Below are positions 1 through 8,859 of a stretch of 10,156 bases of DNA, piece by piece. How positions within the stretch are numbered: position 1 is the stretch's first letter; each line of letters begins with the position of its first letter. The position numbers were made by a program, and so were the translations under genes. The DNA comes from Nitrosomonas sp. (GTDB lineage Bacteria > Pseudomonadota > Gammaproteobacteria > Burkholderiales > Nitrosomonadaceae): the NCBI GenBank assembly GCA_029881855.1, contig JAOULU010000035.1:1-10156 (forward strand), read 5' to 3'. The notes under the pieces are model-generated. The model searched no databases. It saw only the letters and a program-made list of their open reading frames with translations, and was not told the DNA's origin.

Positions 1-1308
1 ATAGGGATTATGGCCGGTTTTGAAGTCTACTCGTAATGGCGTACCAGCAAGTTTGAAGGTTTCACGAAAAGTATTTTCCAAGTAACGCCTGTAAGTTTCT
101 GACACATGCTCTAACATACTACCATGCACGATAATTAAAGGTGGATTCGAGCCCCCTTGATGGGCATAGCGCATTTTGGGGCGTGACATACCTCCCCGTG
201 GTGGCGGATGTTTTTCAACAGCCGCTATCAATGCACGTGTTAACTTCGGTGTTGGCAGATCAACCATCGCTGCAGCATATGCCTGGTCAATAGACGGCAA
301 CAAGCCTTTCATTCCCGTACCCTTCAAGGCCGAAATATAATGTAATTTTGCAAAGCTAAGAAAAGACAGCTTACGTGTCAACTCACGTTTTATGGTATCT
401 CGCTGATATGTATCCAACCCATCCCATTTATTAACCACCACCACAAGTGCCCGGCCAGTTTCAAGGATAAAACCTGCTATATGAGCATCCTGATCAGAGA
501 TTTCTGTTCTAGCATCTAATACCAAAACAACAACGTTGGCATCTTCTACAGTTTGCAATGTTTTTATCACTGAAAATTTCTCCACCGTTTCATTAACCCG
601 GCCTCGCCGCCGCAAGCCTGCAGTATCTATTAACGTGTAATATTTACCTTTATGCTCAAAGTCAATATATATACTATCCCGCGTGGTGCCTGGCTCGTCA
701 AAAGCTATAACGCGCTCTTCACCAAGCAATGTGTTGATGAGTGTAGATTTCCCCACATTTGGGCGGCCTACAATTGCTATTTTTGGGTGTTTGCTTTGCG
801 TTTCTTCTTCTGCTTGCGGGAAATCATCTAACGCCAATTCCGCCAGTTCGTTAATGTTATCTCCATGCATAGCAGATACGGCACATGGATCTCCCAAACC
901 TAACTCAAAAAATTCTGCAGTAACTACAGCAGTTGCCATGCCTTCCGTTTTATTTACGACCAACAATATATTCTGGCCTGATTTACGCAATTGCTCAGCA
1001 ATAATCTTGTCTTGCGAAGTGACTCCTTGCCTACCATCCACAATAAATAACACTTTATCTGCTTCATCGATAGCTTGTAGTGTTTGTCTTGCCATGGCAT
1101 GCATGATCCCTTCCTTAACAATCGGCTCAAAACCACCGGTATCCATTACCAGATATGACTTATCACCTACTCTACCATGTCCATAATGACGGTCTCTTGT
1201 TAACCCAGGAATATTTGCAACAATTGCGTCACGACTACGCGTCAGGCGATTAAATAAGGTAGATTTTCCGACATTAGGACGGCCAACTAAAACAAGTGTG
1301 GGTTTCAT
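1..1308 (-). CDS. der: GTPase Der (EngA), ribosome assembly factor, C-terminus cut by window edge
   Basis: Der is an essential GTPase with two tandem G domains that acts in maturation of the 50S ribosomal subunit. The frame is open from ATG at 1308 to base 1 (436 residues, no stop), so the gene leaves the window near its C-terminus. G domain 1 shows GRPNVGKS at residues 9-16, DTGG at 56-59, NKTE at 119-122 and SA at 145-146. G domain 2 shows GRPNVGKS at 181-188, DTAG at 228-231, NKWD at 293-296 and SALKG at 326-330. A KH-like domain follows from about residue 350 and includes RYLENTFRE and GTPLR. The family is usually about 440-490 residues, so only a short basic tail is probably missing. An in-frame TAA lies just upstream of the ATG, making this the earliest ATG start. 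There is no clear Shine-Dalgarno sequence. It is the last cluster gene visible, 106 nt after bamB. Confidence 0.97.
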   Translation of the reverse strand, partial: MKPTLVLVGRPNVGKSTLFNRLTRSRDAIVANIPGLTRDRHYGHGRVGDKSYLVMDTGGFEPIVKEGIMHAMARQTLQAIDEADKVLFIVDGRQGVTSQDKIIAEQLRKSGQNILLVVNKTEGMATAVVTAEFFELGLGDPCAVSAMHGDNINELAELALDDFPQAEEETQSKHPKIAIVGRPNVGKSTLINTLLGEERVIAFDEPGTTRDSIYIDFEHKGKYYTLIDTAGLRRRGRVNETVEKFSVIKTLQTVEDANVVVLVLDARTEISDQDAHIAGFILETGRALVVVVNKWDGLDTYQRDTIKRELTRKLSFLSFAKLHYISALKGTGMKGLLPSIDQAYAAAMVDLPTPKLTRALIAAVEKHPPPRGGMSRPKMRYAHQGGSNPPLIIVHGSMLEHVSETYRRYLENTFRETFKLAGTPLRVDFKTGHNPY

Positions 1309-1414
1309 GGTTTATGCTGATATAGAAAAATGCAAAGCATCAGCTTTGGGGAAAGTAGTTGATATCATACCACCAACTGGTATTTTAGATGGAAAGGTGT
1401 CCCTCTGTGACAGT
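1309..1414 (-). promoter_or_regulatory. 106-nt structured leader between bamB and der
   Basis: This is the longest gap inside the cluster. Read on the minus strand it contains three short inverted repeats. The first is ATACCA/TGGTAT with a 5-nt loop (1367-1383). The second is CAAAGC/GCTTTG with a TGAT loop (1333-1348), followed by CA and five T's (1326-1330), which resembles a weak intrinsic terminator. The third is GCTGAT (1339-1344) with ATCAGC (1316-1321), whose left arm uses the 5' arm and loop bases of the second hairpin and whose right arm lies 7 nt before the der ATG. The second and third cannot form together. The stems are only 6 bp, so a regulatory role is an inference. Confidence 0.35.
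1326..1348 (-). terminator. weak terminator-like hairpin ahead of der
   Basis: A 6-bp perfect stem (arms 1343-1348 and 1333-1338) has a 4-nt loop (1339-1342) and is followed after two bases by five T's on the minus strand. The stem has three G-C pairs, so it would be weak. It sits between bamB and der and could reduce or attenuate read-through. It may equally be a chance repeat in AT-rich DNA. Confidence 0.3.
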
Positions 1415-2620
1415 CTAAAAATTCGTATTGAATGCAAATACACCGCCGTCAATAGTTTGTACTGCAAACCCACCCTGTATTGATTTCGGTGCAGTCAATA
1501 TTGCACTGCCATCGGTTTCAGCACGCGCCAGCACCGCACCATCATAATTTCTTAATAAACTGACAAAACCTTGGTCATCCCCTATAACAATATAGGGGCC
1601 ACTAACTAACGGCGCAGATAAATTTTTGCTACCTAATCGACTTTGTTTCCACACACCAGCACCAGTTCTTTTATCATAAGCGGCCACAACGCCATTTTCT
1701 TCGCTGACATAAATATAATCTTTGTCCATTGCCAAGCCAGCACTACTTGATGATTCGCGTGTCCAAATTTGCACACCCTCAGTAATCGCAATACAAGCCA
1801 CTCGACCATGATACGCAACTGCACAAACCATCTGCTCGTCAATGACTGGTGAACTGGTAATATCGGTCATTCTTTCAAGTTCGGTCACACCTCTTGGTTG
1901 GGATACGGTAGCTTCCCAACCAATATTACCGTTAAATAGGCTCATCGCAGCCATTTTCCCACCAGCAAAACCTGCAAATACTGCACCCTGAGATATAACA
2001 ACACCTGCACCACTACGTACTGTTAACGAAGGTGTAGCACCTTGATAAACCCATTTACGTGAACCATCTATGGCATCTAGGCCAAATATACGACCATCAA
2101 CCGTACGCACAACAACCATACTATTATTTGCTTGTGGGGGACTTAAAATTTCACTAGTAACTTGCGCTTTCCATAGTGCATGACCAAATTCATTATAGGC
2201 AAAGACTTCGCCTTTAAAGGTCCCCACCAAGACCATACCATCACCGACACCAACACCACCTGAAAATTTGTGTTTAGTTTTATTGTGCCAAATTTTTTCA
2301 CCAGTAGTCGCATCAAAACGTATTAAACCACCATCTTCGTCTGCTGCGTATAGGGCATCATTGCTTAAGGCTAATGAAAACACAGCAATTACACTTTCAC
2401 CTATGCTATTTTTCCACAGTAAAGGTATGCGTTCCAATGCTTGTAGTGCTAGTAACTCTTCCTCATCAATTTCTATTTCTTCTTCTTTGACAAACAGTTC
2501 GGAAATATTACGGCCAAATTCGTCTATCGTACGCAGACTAGGCAAATTACTACACCCTACTAACAAGTTAGCAATTATTATTACAGATAGAAGTAATCGC
2601 AAAGACACAACAAATTTCAA
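1415..2620 (-). CDS. bamB: outer membrane assembly lipoprotein BamB (YfgL)
   Basis: BamB is the beta-propeller lipoprotein of the BAM complex, which inserts beta-barrel proteins into the outer membrane; it binds BamA on the periplasmic side. The product is up to 401 residues. It has a basic, hydrophobic N-terminus and a lipobox LVGC with the lipidated Cys at residue 23. An acidic linker follows (about 45-56), then PQQ-like propeller blades from about residue 67 to the end, with repeating units such as GLIRFDATTGEKIW and VAAYDKRTGAGVW. The segment near 243-260 (RGVTELERMTDI...SPV) matches the conserved BamB inter-blade region. The start is uncertain: 2620 is a TTG, the next option is GTG at 2608, and no in-frame ATG lies upstream before a TGA. 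Neither start has a good Shine-Dalgarno sequence. It lies 17 nt after yfgM, as in many beta/gammaproteobacteria. Confidence 0.95.
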   Translation of the reverse strand: MKFVVSLRLLLSVIIIANLLVGCSNLPSLRTIDEFGRNISELFVKEEEIEIDEEELLALQALERIPLLWKNSIGESVIAVFSLALSNDALYAADEDGGLIRFDATTGEKIWHNKTKHKFSGGVGVGDGMVLVGTFKGEVFAYNEFGHALWKAQVTSEILSPPQANNSMVVVRTVDGRIFGLDAIDGSRKWVYQGATPSLTVRSGAGVVISQGAVFAGFAGGKMAAMSLFNGNIGWEATVSQPRGVTELERMTDITSSPVIDEQMVCAVAYHGRVACIAITEGVQIWTRESSSSAGLAMDKDYIYVSEENGVVAAYDKRTGAGVWKQSRLGSKNLSAPLVSGPYIVIGDDQGFVSLLRNYDGAVLARAETDGSAILTAPKSIQGGFAVQTIDGGVFAFNTNF

Positions 2621-2637
2621 TTCAGCAAAACACTTGA

Positions 2638-3276
2638 CTAATCTTCATCACCCAAAGCATCCAGTTTCATTTGCACGATATTAAAATAAGTATTTCTTTT
2701 ATTTAATCTATCTATCGCTGTTTGATAAGCTTGACGGGCCTCTTCAAATCTTTCTGCTGCAACTAAAACATCTCCCTTCAGATCAGCGTATAGCCCAGCA
2801 TACGTGCCATTGTGATCCGTATTTAATTGTCGTAATGCATCATTGTAGTTGCCCTCATCCAGCAAAATTCCAGCCATGCGTAAACGGGCCAAATCGTGCA
2901 TTTCTTTCTCATTGGCATTATCCAATATCCATTGCAAATTTTCTTTAGCACGCTTAGTATCGTTGGCTGCTATATTAGCTGCTGCTGCAATCAAAGCAGC
3001 ACGAGGTGCGTATCCACTTGATGAAAAACCTTCTGTCAATAAATGTGCAGCATCATTGATCCTAGTAGGCTCATTAGTTGATTGCACTTGTTGCAGCAAG
3101 ACATATAAATCTGCCGCCTGCTGGGCCTGAGTATTTTGGTAGTATTCCCAAATTTTGGTACCGCTGATAGTTACTACTAATGTAGTTAATATAATGGTTA
3201 CTGCAGCACCAAATTTATCCCACCATGTTTTAAAACCATCTATTTTATCTTGCTCTTCAAGGTTATATGTAGCCAT
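2638..3276 (-). CDS. yfgM: YfgM-family membrane-anchored TPR-like protein
   Basis: YfgM is an inner-membrane ancillary protein of the Sec translocon. In E. coli it associates with SecYEG and the chaperone PpiD and is thought to help proteins leaving the translocon. The 212-residue product matches the family length and layout. A short cytoplasmic N-terminus (MATYNLEEQDKIDGFKTWWD) leads to a single membrane segment at about 23-41, then a periplasmic alpha-helical TPR-like domain. Visible repeat-like helices include AKENLQWIL near 110, LLDEGNYNDALRQL near 138-151 and ERFEEARQAYQTAI near 175-188. The ATG start has a Shine-Dalgarno AGGAA (3283-3287) 6 nt upstream. The stop is 17 nt before bamB, and the yfgM-bamB pairing supports the family assignment. 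Confidence 0.93.
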   Translation of the reverse strand: MATYNLEEQDKIDGFKTWWDKFGAAVTIILTTLVVTISGTKIWEYYQNTQAQQAADLYVLLQQVQSTNEPTRINDAAHLLTEGFSSSGYAPRAALIAAAANIAANDTKRAKENLQWILDNANEKEMHDLARLRMAGILLDEGNYNDALRQLNTDHNGTYAGLYADLKGDVLVAAERFEEARQAYQTAIDRLNKRNTYFNIVQMKLDALGDED

Positions 3277-3311
3277 TATTTGTTCCTGATATTAGTTACC
3301 AACTTGATTAC

Positions 3312-3326
3312 AACTTATTTTAAGTT
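3312..3326 (-). repeat. short inverted repeat in the hisS-yfgM gap
   Basis: AACTTA and TAAGTT form a perfect 6-bp stem with a 3-nt loop, beginning 5 nt after the hisS stop codon. The stem has one G-C pair and no T tract follows, so it is not a convincing terminator. It may be an RNA processing or stabilising element, or chance. Confidence 0.25.
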
Positions 3327-3330
3327 TAAA

Positions 3331-4587
3331 TTATTTGATTATATCAACCACTGCATTCAACTCTACACAGGCTTGATTAGAGTTCTCGCGCAGCGGTTTA
3401 ATTGTTACTTGCTGCGCAAGTACTTCATCATCACCTATAATCAGTGCATAACGTGCACCACTGGCATCTGCTTTTTTCATTTGTGATTTAAAGCTTCCAC
3501 CACCACAGTGTAAAATAGCTTTGAATCCTTCATTACGTAAAAATTCCGCCGTCTTCCATGCAAAGTCTATAACTGTTTCACCCTGGTGAACAATATAAAC
3601 ATCGGGTGTAGGCCGTGATACATCCTCACCACATTCCAACATTAATGCAAGCAAACGCTCTACACCCATAGCAAAGCCACATGCCGGAGCTGATTTACCC
3701 CCAATTTGTTCAATCAGCCCATCATAACGCCCACCTGCACAGACTGTACCTTGCGCGCCTAATCTGTCTGTCACCCATTCAAACACTGTGCGATTGTAAT
3801 AATCTAGCCCTCGAACCAAACGCAAATTGATTTCATAATCAATCCCCCTGTTACGTAAGATCTGTTGTAAGGTTTCAAAGTGAGCACGGGATTCTTCGTC
3901 TAGATCATCAATCAGTTTTGGCGCACTGTTTATAATTTCCTGTAATTTTGGGTTTTTGCTATCTAGTATGCGTAAAGGGTTGGTATGCAAGCGCCGACGC
4001 GAATCTTCGTCTAACATTTCTTCATATTGCATGAAATACTTGATCAGGCGGGCACGATGTAATGCTCTTGATTCAGCGTTTCCCAATGTGCCAATTTCCA
4101 AGCGCAATCCTGTAATACCTAGCATCTGCCATAAACGCGCGCACATGATGATTAATTCAGCATCAATATCAGGGCCAACAAAACCCAGTGCCTCTACACC
4201 AACTTGATGAAATTGTCGGTAACGGCCTTTTTGCGGTCTTTCATGCCGAAACATTGGGCCTGAGTAATACAATCTTTGAGGGCTCGCATAAAGCAAATTA
4301 TGTTCGACAACTGCTCGTACACAAGAAGCGGTGCCTTCTGGGCGTAGTGTTAAGCTATCATTGTTGAGATGATCGACAAACGTGTACATTTCTTTCTCAA
4401 CAATGTCTGTAACCTCACCGATGGAGCGCACAAATAAGTCCGTTTGCTCCACAATTGGGGTGCGGATATTCCGATAACCATAAATGGCCAACCATTTACG
4501 AATGATTTGCTCAAAAAACTCCCAATGAAACGATTCTTCCGGCAGGATGTCATTCATCCCGCGAATTGCTCTAACCACTTTAGCCAT
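3331..4587 (-). CDS. hisS: histidine--tRNA ligase
   Basis: This class II aminoacyl-tRNA synthetase charges tRNA-His with histidine in the cytoplasm. The 418-residue product has the expected order of motifs. The N-terminal [11 protein letters not shown] (7-17) is followed by the ATP/histidine-site LRPEGT (81-86). Motif 2 is [20 protein letters not shown] (107-126). The histidine-specific LVRGLDYY lies at 257-264, AGGRYDGL at 284-291, and motif 3 GFAMGVERL at 304-312. An anticodon-binding domain runs from about 328 to the end. Its length is normal and no key motif is missing. The start codon overlaps the ispG stop as TAATG, so translation is probably coupled to ispG; the ATG has only a weak purine-rich upstream region. 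The ispG-hisS order is conserved in proteobacteria. Confidence 0.98.
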   Translation of the reverse strand: MAKVVRAIRGMNDILPEESFHWEFFEQIIRKWLAIYGYRNIRTPIVEQTDLFVRSIGEVTDIVEKEMYTFVDHLNNDSLTLRPEGTASCVRAVVEHNLLYASPQRLYYSGPMFRHERPQKGRYRQFHQVGVEALGFVGPDIDAELIIMCARLWQMLGITGLRLEIGTLGNAESRALHRARLIKYFMQYEEMLDEDSRRRLHTNPLRILDSKNPKLQEIINSAPKLIDDLDEESRAHFETLQQILRNRGIDYEINLRLVRGLDYYNRTVFEWVTDRLGAQGTVCAGGRYDGLIEQIGGKSAPACGFAMGVERLLALMLECGEDVSRPTPDVYIVHQGETVIDFAWKTAEFLRNEGFKAILHCGGGSFKSQMKKADASGARYALIIGDDEVLAQQVTIKPLRENSNQACVELNAVVDIIK

Positions 4588-5825
4588 TAGCTGATTTTTC
4601 TCGGATATTTCTCACTGACATATTTATCAACAATTTGGCGAAACTCATCGGCTATATTGTCACCTTTTAAGGTCACCATTTTCTCGCCGTCAACATAAAC
4701 AGGTGCTACTGGATTCTCTCCCGAACCAGGTAAGCTAATACCAATATTGGCATGCTTACTCTCACCTGGTCCATTCACGACACACCCCATAACAGCCAAT
4801 GACATATTTTCCACGCCATCATATTGTTCACGCCAGGTGACCATCTCATCACGCACATAACCTTGAATACTTTCTGCCAGCTCCTGAAAATAGGTGCTGG
4901 TCGTTCGACCACAACCTGGGCAAGCTGCAACCAAAGGTACAAATGCCCGTAGTCCCATTGTTTGCAATATTTCCTGAGCAACAATGACTTCTCTTGATCG
5001 AGAACCACCAGGTTCCGGTGTTAATGAAATACGAATTGTGTCACCAATACCTTCTTGTAATAATACCGCTAATGCCGCAGATGAAGCCACGATACCTTTA
5101 GAACCCATACCCGCCTCAGTAAGTCCTAAATGCAATGCATAATCACAACGCGCTGCCAAATCACGATACACAGCAATTAGATCCTGAACGCCACTGACTT
5201 TACATGATAAAACAATCTTATTACGATTTAGACCAATTTCCTCAGCCTTACTCGCACTTTCTAATGCAGATGTAATCAATGCTTCTCGCATGACATGATT
5301 CGCATCTTTTGGATCATTTGACTTGGCATTCTCATCCATAATACGAACCAACATATCTGCATCAAGACTGCCCCAGTTGACACCAATACGCACTGGTTTA
5401 TCGTATTTACACGCGGTCTCTATTAAAGTTGCAAATTGCTCATCGCGTTTTTTCCCTTTACCAACATTTCCCGGGTTAATACGATATTTAGCAAGCGCTT
5501 TTGCACAATCTGGATAACTCGTCAGTAACTTGTGACCATTAAAATGAAAATCACCCACAAGTGGCACATGACAACCCATATCATCTAGCCGCGCACGTAT
5601 ACCAGCGACCTCTTTAGCTGCTTCAGTAGAATTTACCGTAATGCGCACTAATTCTGAACCCGCACGTGCAAGTTGTTCAATTTGTTCTACAGTCGCTTTT
5701 GCATCAACAGTGTCCGTATTAGTCATTGATTGCACAACTACAGGCGCACCACCACCAATCTGTAGTGAGCCAACTCGAACACCCACACTTGAACGTCGCT
5801 GTGAAGATAAATTATTTAAAGACAT
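4587..5825 (-). CDS. ispG: 4-hydroxy-3-methylbut-2-en-1-yl diphosphate synthase (IspG/GcpE)
   Basis: IspG is the 4Fe-4S enzyme of the non-mevalonate (MEP) isoprenoid pathway. It reductively opens the ring of methylerythritol cyclodiphosphate to give HMBPP. The 412-residue product is the longer form common in betaproteobacteria (the E. coli enzyme is about 372). The N-terminal TIM-barrel region includes [11 protein letters not shown] (29-39) and [11 protein letters not shown] (114-124). The cluster ligands are visible as ACPGC with Cys302 and Cys305, Cys348 in [11 protein letters not shown], and Glu355, the residue that completes the iron coordination. The ATG at 5825 is the first in-frame start after an in-frame TAA and has no obvious Shine-Dalgarno. 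The 60-nt gap after rodZ contains CCGCGG and GAGCTC palindromes but no clear promoter or terminator. The end overlaps hisS by 1 nt. Confidence 0.98.
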   Translation of the reverse strand: MSLNNLSSQRRSSVGVRVGSLQIGGGAPVVVQSMTNTDTVDAKATVEQIEQLARAGSELVRITVNSTEAAKEVAGIRARLDDMGCHVPLVGDFHFNGHKLLTSYPDCAKALAKYRINPGNVGKGKKRDEQFATLIETACKYDKPVRIGVNWGSLDADMLVRIMDENAKSNDPKDANHVMREALITSALESASKAEEIGLNRNKIVLSCKVSGVQDLIAVYRDLAARCDYALHLGLTEAGMGSKGIVASSAALAVLLQEGIGDTIRISLTPEPGGSRSREVIVAQEILQTMGLRAFVPLVAACPGCGRTTSTYFQELAESIQGYVRDEMVTWREQYDGVENMSLAVMGCVVNGPGESKHANIGISLPGSGENPVAPVYVDGEKMVTLKGDNIADEFRQIVDKYVSEKYPRKIS

Positions 5826-5885
5826 AAATTTTTATTCTATAAATCCAGTAAGTTATGAGCAGTGAGCTCCACAGAACCGCGGAAC

Positions 5886-6950
5886 TTATTCTAATGTAAA
5901 GCGTGCTACACCATCTTCCTTATTCATATAGGGTTTTATTTCGATGGGTCGTTCATTATATGTGAGCGCAACACCCGAAGCATTGTGAACCACAACAAAT
6001 AACGGGCGTTTCCCACTAATTGTTTGCTCACTTCCAGCAACTTTGAGTTGTTCAAAAATAGTTTTTCCGTCACCATCAGTAACGATGACTCTCGCCTCTG
6101 TTGTGAATCTAAAATGTAAGCTACCAAATGCATTTAGTGTTGATATTGTGTTCGGCGGCTTCAATTGATTATGACCAAACGGGGTAACTCCTGCATATTG
6201 ACCTGTTGGCGCAGAAGATGATGATAGAGGTAAATCTAATTGTATCAACTCCTGACCGGTAGAATCCAGTTCTGCAGCAGAATTCCTACCTGCTTTCATA
6301 CCCCAATCATTACTTGGATACACGAAATATACAATAAACGCTAAGACTATCAATCCCATAATAATAAAGATCAGTTTATTTCTACTTCTATCCTGGTCTG
6401 ATGAGTAAGACATTTCTTCAATCTGAAAGGGGGTCCTCACGACAGGTGAAACGGCAGGCGATTGATCAGGCAAGCGTTGGAGAATTGGATCGGGATCCAG
6501 TTTAACTAGATTAGCATAGTTACGTATAAACCCACGTAAAAAAGTGCGCCCAGGCGGCAACCGATCAAAAGCATCTCTTTCAATTGCCTCAACTTGCTGG
6601 ACAGAAAGCCGCAATTGGCGAGAAATATCATCAATACTCATACTTCTTTCTTCTCTCGCATTGCGTAAAACTTGACCAATATTAGGTAAGACGACTAATT
6701 CTCCTCCCGAATCTTTTGATAACTTATCTTCTGCTTCAGCCAACGCTCTCTTTTCAGTAGCGTCAGGTGGCAGTATATAATCTGCTATAAATTCATCAAG
6801 AGTAGACTCAGGCATCTGTGTGCTTTCATCACCAGATATTAGTAACGTTTCATCTGCCTCTGATTCAACATCAACATTTTTTATGTCAGAAGCTTCTGTT
6901 TCAATATGGATTAATTGATCGCTCTTATCTATCTTTTTAATATTCTTCAT
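5886..6950 (-). CDS. rodZ: cytoskeletal shape protein RodZ
   Basis: RodZ is a bitopic inner-membrane protein that links the MreB cytoskeleton to the elongasome and maintains rod shape. The 354-residue product has an acidic low-complexity N-terminal extension (about 1-88) and a cytoplasmic XRE-like helix-turn-helix domain (about 90-160). The signature RTFLRGFIRNYANLVKLDP lies within that domain. A short linker precedes one membrane segment (about 192-211). A Ser/Pro-rich periplasmic linker and a C-terminal DUF4115 beta domain (about 278-354) follow. In characterised RodZ the HTH binds MreB and not DNA. The start overlaps the pilF stop as TAATG. This fixes the long N-terminus as the likely translated form, since no other ATG lies at a canonical position just before the HTH. 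The pilF-rodZ-ispG order is typical. Confidence 0.95.
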   Translation of the reverse strand: MKNIKKIDKSDQLIHIETEASDIKNVDVESEADETLLISGDESTQMPESTLDEFIADYILPPDATEKRALAEAEDKLSKDSGGELVVLPNIGQVLRNAREERSMSIDDISRQLRLSVQQVEAIERDAFDRLPPGRTFLRGFIRNYANLVKLDPDPILQRLPDQSPAVSPVVRTPFQIEEMSYSSDQDRSRNKLIFIIMGLIVLAFIVYFVYPSNDWGMKAGRNSAAELDSTGQELIQLDLPLSSSSAPTGQYAGVTPFGHNQLKPPNTISTLNAFGSLHFRFTTEARVIVTDGDGKTIFEQLKVAGSEQTISGKRPLFVVVHNASGVALTYNERPIEIKPYMNKEDGVARFTLE

Positions 6951-7735
6951 TATTTCAACCTGCCCTTGCGAAGAGCTATCGCTTCTTTAGAATCAGGAAA
7001 ATGCTTTAATAACTGAAATCTATAACTTTCCTCAGCTAAATGATCCCCTAACGCACCTTCAATCTGAACCGCCAGCCATAAACTTTCGGGGGTCGGCCGT
7101 GAATGTTGCATGAAAGTAGTAAGTTTTGATTTAGCACTTGTTAAATCTCCATTTTTAAAATCTACCTCAATCAAACCATACACTGCAGTTGGGAAATTAG
7201 ATTTTATCGACAATGCATGGCGAAAGAAAGCTAGGGCTTCGGTCCTGTTGTCACGCCTTAGCTCACAAATCCCAGCATTAGCATATGATCTCTCAGGCGT
7301 GTCGTACAATGGGTCTTTTAATGCTGTCATAAAATGATCAATTGCATCATCCATTTGATCTGGAAAACGTTCACACAAGAACCAGCCATAATTATTATTT
7401 ATTTCTGGATCAGTTGGCGTATACCTCAGTGCTTTCTTAAAATTATTTCGCGCCTGCTGATTCTCATTTAATGACATATTAACCAAACCTAATACATTAT
7501 AAGCGGGTGCATAATTAGGAATAGCTTTTAATGCCTTATCAACTTCTTCAATCGCCACCCTCATTTGCCCACGATAGTAATACTCAGCAGCAAGTTCGGT
7601 ATGGATTCTAGCGCTTTCTTGATTACGGTTTGCTTGTTGTTCTTTTGTTAAATTCCCCTCAATGGGCTGTTGCACACAGCCACTGGCTATTAGCACAAGA
7701 AAAAACATAATAGATACAAACCGCATTTTTTTCAT
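6950..7735 (-). CDS. pilF: type IV pilus biogenesis lipoprotein PilF/PilW (TPR pilotin)
   Basis: PilF/PilW is the outer-membrane lipoprotein pilotin needed for the PilQ secretin to assemble in type IV pilus systems. The 261-residue product starts with a lipoprotein signal ([20 protein letters not shown]) whose lipobox Cys is residue 20. It is followed by tandem TPRs from about residue 43, for example [40 protein letters not shown] and the diagnostic [19 protein letters not shown] with [20 protein letters not shown]. The ATG overlaps the rlmN stop (ATGA). It has a strong Shine-Dalgarno GGAGG (7743-7747) 7 nt upstream, inside the end of rlmN. No other pilus gene is in view; in many proteobacteria pilF sits alone in this cluster. 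The name depends on TPR family pattern plus position. Confidence 0.93.
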   Translation of the reverse strand: MKKMRFVSIMFFLVLIASGCVQQPIEGNLTKEQQANRNQESARIHTELAAEYYYRGQMRVAIEEVDKALKAIPNYAPAYNVLGLVNMSLNENQQARNNFKKALRYTPTDPEINNNYGWFLCERFPDQMDDAIDHFMTALKDPLYDTPERSYANAGICELRRDNRTEALAFFRHALSIKSNFPTAVYGLIEVDFKNGDLTSAKSKLTTFMQHSRPTPESLWLAVQIEGALGDHLAEESYRFQLLKHFPDSKEAIALRKGRLK

Positions 7736-8835
7736 TTTACAGCCTCCATTGTTTTCCGCATTGTACGTCGTGTTTTATCTTTCACCAGTCCCGCCAGTTG
7801 TCCACAAGCGGCGGCAATATCATCTCCGCGTGTTTTACGTACTGTTGTAACCAGGCCTGCCTGCATTAAAACATCACGGAAAATACGTACTGACTCTGGC
7901 GATGAGCGCTTATAGCCAGATCCAGCAAAAACATTAAAAGGAATCAAGTTAAATTTACAGGGCGTATCTTTTACCAATTTAACCAGCTCTCGTGCATGTG
8001 TAACACTATCATTAACACCATCTAACATCACATATTCAAATGTAATGAAATCTCTTGGTGCTGCTTGCAAATAGCGTTGGCACGCAGCTAATAACTGCTT
8101 AATTGGGTATTTCTGATTAATCGGCACAAGCTGATCACGCAATGCATCATTAGGCGCATGAAGTGATACAGCTAGGGCAACAGGACAACGTTCCCGCAGG
8201 CGATCCATCGCAGGTATTAATCCCGAAGTACTGAGTGTTACACGCCTACGAGATAAACCATAGGCATGATCATCTAGCATTAAATCCAATGCCGTAACAA
8301 CATTTTCAAAATTAGCCAATGGCTCACCCATACCCATCATAACAACATTAGTCACTGCACGACTAGATTGTGTTGTTAAATCATTAGCATCTGTTTTTTT
8401 TAAGGCATTATTAGCTAACAACAACTGCCCAATTATTTCGGCAACTGTTAAATTACGATTAAACCCTTGCTTGCCTGTAGAACAAAATGTACATGCTAAT
8501 GCACAACCGACTTGGCTGGAAACACATAACGTACCACGATTGGCTTCTGGAATAAAAACAGTTTCAATACTATTGCCTGCTCCAACCGATAATAACCACT
8601 TACGTGTACCATCTTTAGCCGTATGATCACTAACAATTTGTGGTGGTTCTATGACGGCAAGCGTTGAAAGTTTCTCTCTCAATCCCTTCGCCAAATCACT
8701 CATCTCTACAAAATCTACTTTACCAAACTGATGAATCCAACGCAGCAGTTGCTTTGCACGAAATGGTTTTTCTCCCATTTCAATACAAAAATCGACTAAT
8801 GCCTTTGCATCATAATTAAGCAAATTTGTGGTCAC
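7732..8835 (-). CDS. rlmN: dual-specificity 23S rRNA/tRNA (adenine-C2)-methyltransferase RlmN
   Basis: RlmN is a radical SAM enzyme that methylates C2 of A2503 in 23S rRNA and of A37 in some tRNAs. It affects translation fidelity in the peptidyl-transferase region. The 367-residue product has the radical SAM cluster motif C-x3-C-x2-C at Cys111, Cys115 and Cys118 and GMGEP at 168-172. The two mechanistic cysteines are present: Cys104, seven residues before the cluster (as in the E. coli enzyme), and Cys344 in AAACGQL, which carries the transient methyl group. The start is a GTG at 8835. It is supported by AAAGG (core within 8841-8845) about 5 nt upstream and by the usual N-terminal NLLNYD-type sequence. 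The gene is 24 nt downstream of ndk and overlaps pilF by 4 nt. Confidence 0.97.
   Translation of the reverse strand: MTTNLLNYDAKALVDFCIEMGEKPFRAKQLLRWIHQFGKVDFVEMSDLAKGLREKLSTLAVIEPPQIVSDHTAKDGTRKWLLSVGAGNSIETVFIPEANRGTLCVSSQVGCALACTFCSTGKQGFNRNLTVAEIIGQLLLANNALKKTDANDLTTQSSRAVTNVVMMGMGEPLANFENVVTALDLMLDDHAYGLSRRRVTLSTSGLIPAMDRLRERCPVALAVSLHAPNDALRDQLVPINQKYPIKQLLAACQRYLQAAPRDFITFEYVMLDGVNDSVTHARELVKLVKDTPCKFNLIPFNVFAGSGYKRSSPESVRIFRDVLMQAGLVTTVRKTRGDDIAAACGQLAGLVKDKTRRTMRKTMEAVK
7743..7747 (-). promoter_or_regulatory. strong ribosome-binding site for pilF
   Basis: GGAGG on the minus strand lies 7 nt before the pilF ATG, within the last codons of rlmN. It is the best Shine-Dalgarno match seen in the cluster and suggests pilF can initiate efficiently despite overlapping rlmN. 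Confidence 0.75.
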
Positions 8836-8859
8836 AGAAGCCTTTTGAGAAATAGTATG

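Noticed and set aside
683..1186. 167-codon open frame on the plus strand inside der
   Set aside because: It lies wholly antisense to the two G domains of Der, whose motifs are all present on the minus strand. The translation is Ser/Ala-rich with no recognisable domain.
2268..2684. 138-codon plus-strand frame across the bamB start and yfgM end
   Set aside because: It is antisense to two well-supported genes and has Ser-run composition typical of a shadow of acidic/leucine-rich coding sequence.
3250..3486. 78-codon plus-strand frame spanning the hisS-yfgM gap
   Set aside because: Most of it is antisense to hisS and yfgM ends; it has no ribosome-binding site and no recognisable protein features.
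5857..5869. GAGC/GCTC mini-hairpin and nearby CCGCGG palindrome in the rodZ-ispG gap
   Set aside because: A 4-bp stem and a 6-bp palindrome are expected by chance; there is no T tract and no matching promoter.
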